From: Cladocopium goreaui
Lineage: Eukaryota; Sar; Dinophyceae; Suessiales; Symbiodiniaceae
Reading direction: 5' to 3'
Assembly: GCA_947184155.2 (NCBI GenBank)
Contig: CAMXCT020000114.1
Location: 679,001 to 743,000, forward strand
Length of the DNA: 64,000 nucleotides
Positions 63,007-64,000 of this stretch are shown in pieces. Position 1 is the first letter of the stretch, and each line of letters begins with the position of its first letter. The notes beneath the pieces are model-generated. The model was not told where the DNA came from. It worked only from the letters and a program-made list of their open reading frames with translations, and ran no database searches. The position numbers and the translations under genes are program-made.

Positions 63007-63529
63007 GTGGGGATGTGTCGGATGTGCGGTCGAGCCTTGTCGAGCCTTTTGGATACCACCTGCAAACAACCAAAAGGGCCCAACACCCTGGTTTTGTCCA
63101 GTTTGAGTGATCATATCTTGGGTGGCTTCTGGGAGTTCTGAGTTCCTGAGACCCAGACTCCCTCTCTCTGTTTGTTAAATGGATTGATTGGATTGGATAT
63201 ATATATATATATTTCCTTAAATCTGGGAAGGTGGGTTTTGTGCCCAAATATGGAGTTTGATAGGGTTCTCCTGCAAATGATACCTTCAACCAACTCCGCC
63301 ATCAGGCCGTGCTGTCTACGCCGCCACCTCAGATGGGTCAAGATTTGAGACGCAGAGAACCAGGATTTTAGTTTTTTTTTTGTAGTGAGTGATATAAAAC
63401 TGTCAACTGCCAATTTTTGGACATAGATGGCTAGTCTGATGGCTGGCATGTGCAATGTGCAAAGTTGCCGTACTCGTAGCATCCCAGGCACGAATGTGAC
63501 AGAATGTGACTATATCCTGCCCTGCTGAG

Positions 63530-63630
63530 GGTGAAGCACGTTTTGGGCATCTTGATCTACTGTTCCTATGGCATCCTGCTGAAGATCATGCCCAGCCATG
63601 GATTTTACACCTGGTCCCGGCTCTGTCCAC
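63530..63630 (+). CDS. Membrane-segment exon
   Basis: KHVLGILIYCSYGILLKIMP then SHGFYTWSRLCP; donor CCAC|GTAGCT. Hydrophobic helix. Likely the same gene as 62,588-63,006, although phase with the previous exon is unresolved. The following 63,730-63,860 (ISDNILPLALFMEPLGGSLP) may be another exon. Confidence 0.5.
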
Positions 63631-63877
63631 GTAGCTTGGATGGGTTGTTTGGGTTGTTTGGGCTATGGTTGGGCCATGTTTTGGTCCGGGAATCATCGCC
63701 CTGCCATGCCATGGGAATCCCAGGTTTTTCCTTGCTGGGCATCTCGGATAACATCTTGCCGCTGGCGCTTTTCATGGAGCCTCTTGGTGGATCGCTTCCG
63801 GTGAAGGGAAACACCGATAGCGCTTCCGGGTCTACACCTCTCTGGGTGATCCTGTCACACATGTCAACAATTCCCAG

Positions 63878-64000
63878 ATTTCCTCTCCGAGGATCCAGTT
63901 GCAGCGAATTGGGGGCTACAAGGGTCCTCGTATCTGCCCCAGCTTAACTGGACCGAGGTTTTGCTATTGGATGACCAAAGCGCAGACCCTGTTTTTGCCC
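63878..64000 (+). CDS. Partial exon running off the window
   Basis: Acceptor caacaattcccag; FLSEDPVAANWGLQGSSYLP then QLNWTEVLLLDDQSADPVFA, open to the last base. Reads like an extracellular or lumenal segment (contains NWT, a possible glycosylation site). Confidence 0.6.
   Translation, partial: MSSPRIQLQRIGGYKGPRICPSLTGPRFCYWMTKAQTLFLP

Overview
This window looks like nuclear DNA of a dinoflagellate, most likely of the Symbiodiniaceae/Suessiales group. No long intact gene is present. Coding sequence is scattered as short GC-richer exons (about 45-160 nt) among AT-rich introns and repeats. Several exon junctions that keep the reading frame need GC-AG introns, a splice class well known in dinoflagellates. 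Every coding stretch I could assign to a protein family, and nearly every other convincing exon, lies on the + strand, which fits the unidirectional gene blocks of these genomes. Telomere-like CCCTAAA repeats also fit, because dinoflagellate telomeres are TTTAGGG. The taxonomic call is inference; no rRNA, tRNA or spliced-leader gene was found to settle it.

Layout. 1-6.1 kb: ends of unrecognised genes, a decayed protein-kinase catalytic domain (2.18-3.0 kb), a coiled-coil exon (4.5 kb) and a hairpin (5.5 kb). 6.1-7.2 kb: a 297-bp tandem repeat and ACTACA-type low complexity. 7.2-12.4 kb and 16.1-21.3 kb: two direct copies of a roughly 5.2-kb segment carrying small exons of an unrecognised, partly coiled-coil gene. 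Copy 1 continues into further exons up to about 13.4 kb. Copy 2 is truncated and has in-frame stops. The copies differ by several small inverted-repeat elements and by one internally inverted block. 21.3-27.4 kb: microsatellites, two near-perfect hairpins and 1.5 kb of AT-rich simple sequence. 27.7-28.6 kb: the 3' end of a gene in three phase-consistent exons.

29.1-35.5 kb: a 6.3-kb palindrome with heptanucleotide arrays in both arms. 36.2-39.8 kb: an M16 (insulysin-like) metallopeptidase N-terminal domain in nine exons, the best supported gene. 43.4-47.3 kb: a composite repeat with inverted 178-bp satellites, telomere-like arrays, and an exon-like insert in the middle. 48.3-58.0 kb: a membrane-anchored class III nucleotide cyclase split over many exons, whose two metal-binding aspartates appear to be replaced. 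58-64 kb: more + strand exons of one or more unrecognised genes, ending in a multi-pass membrane protein that runs off the window.

The gene functions do not form an operon or an obvious pathway. The strongest novelty is architectural: many inverted-repeat structures of different sizes (77 bp to 6.3 kb), plus occupied/empty-site pairs visible between the two segmental copies. Exon boundaries were read by eye from frame, homology and AG/GT or AG/GC signals, and need transcript data.
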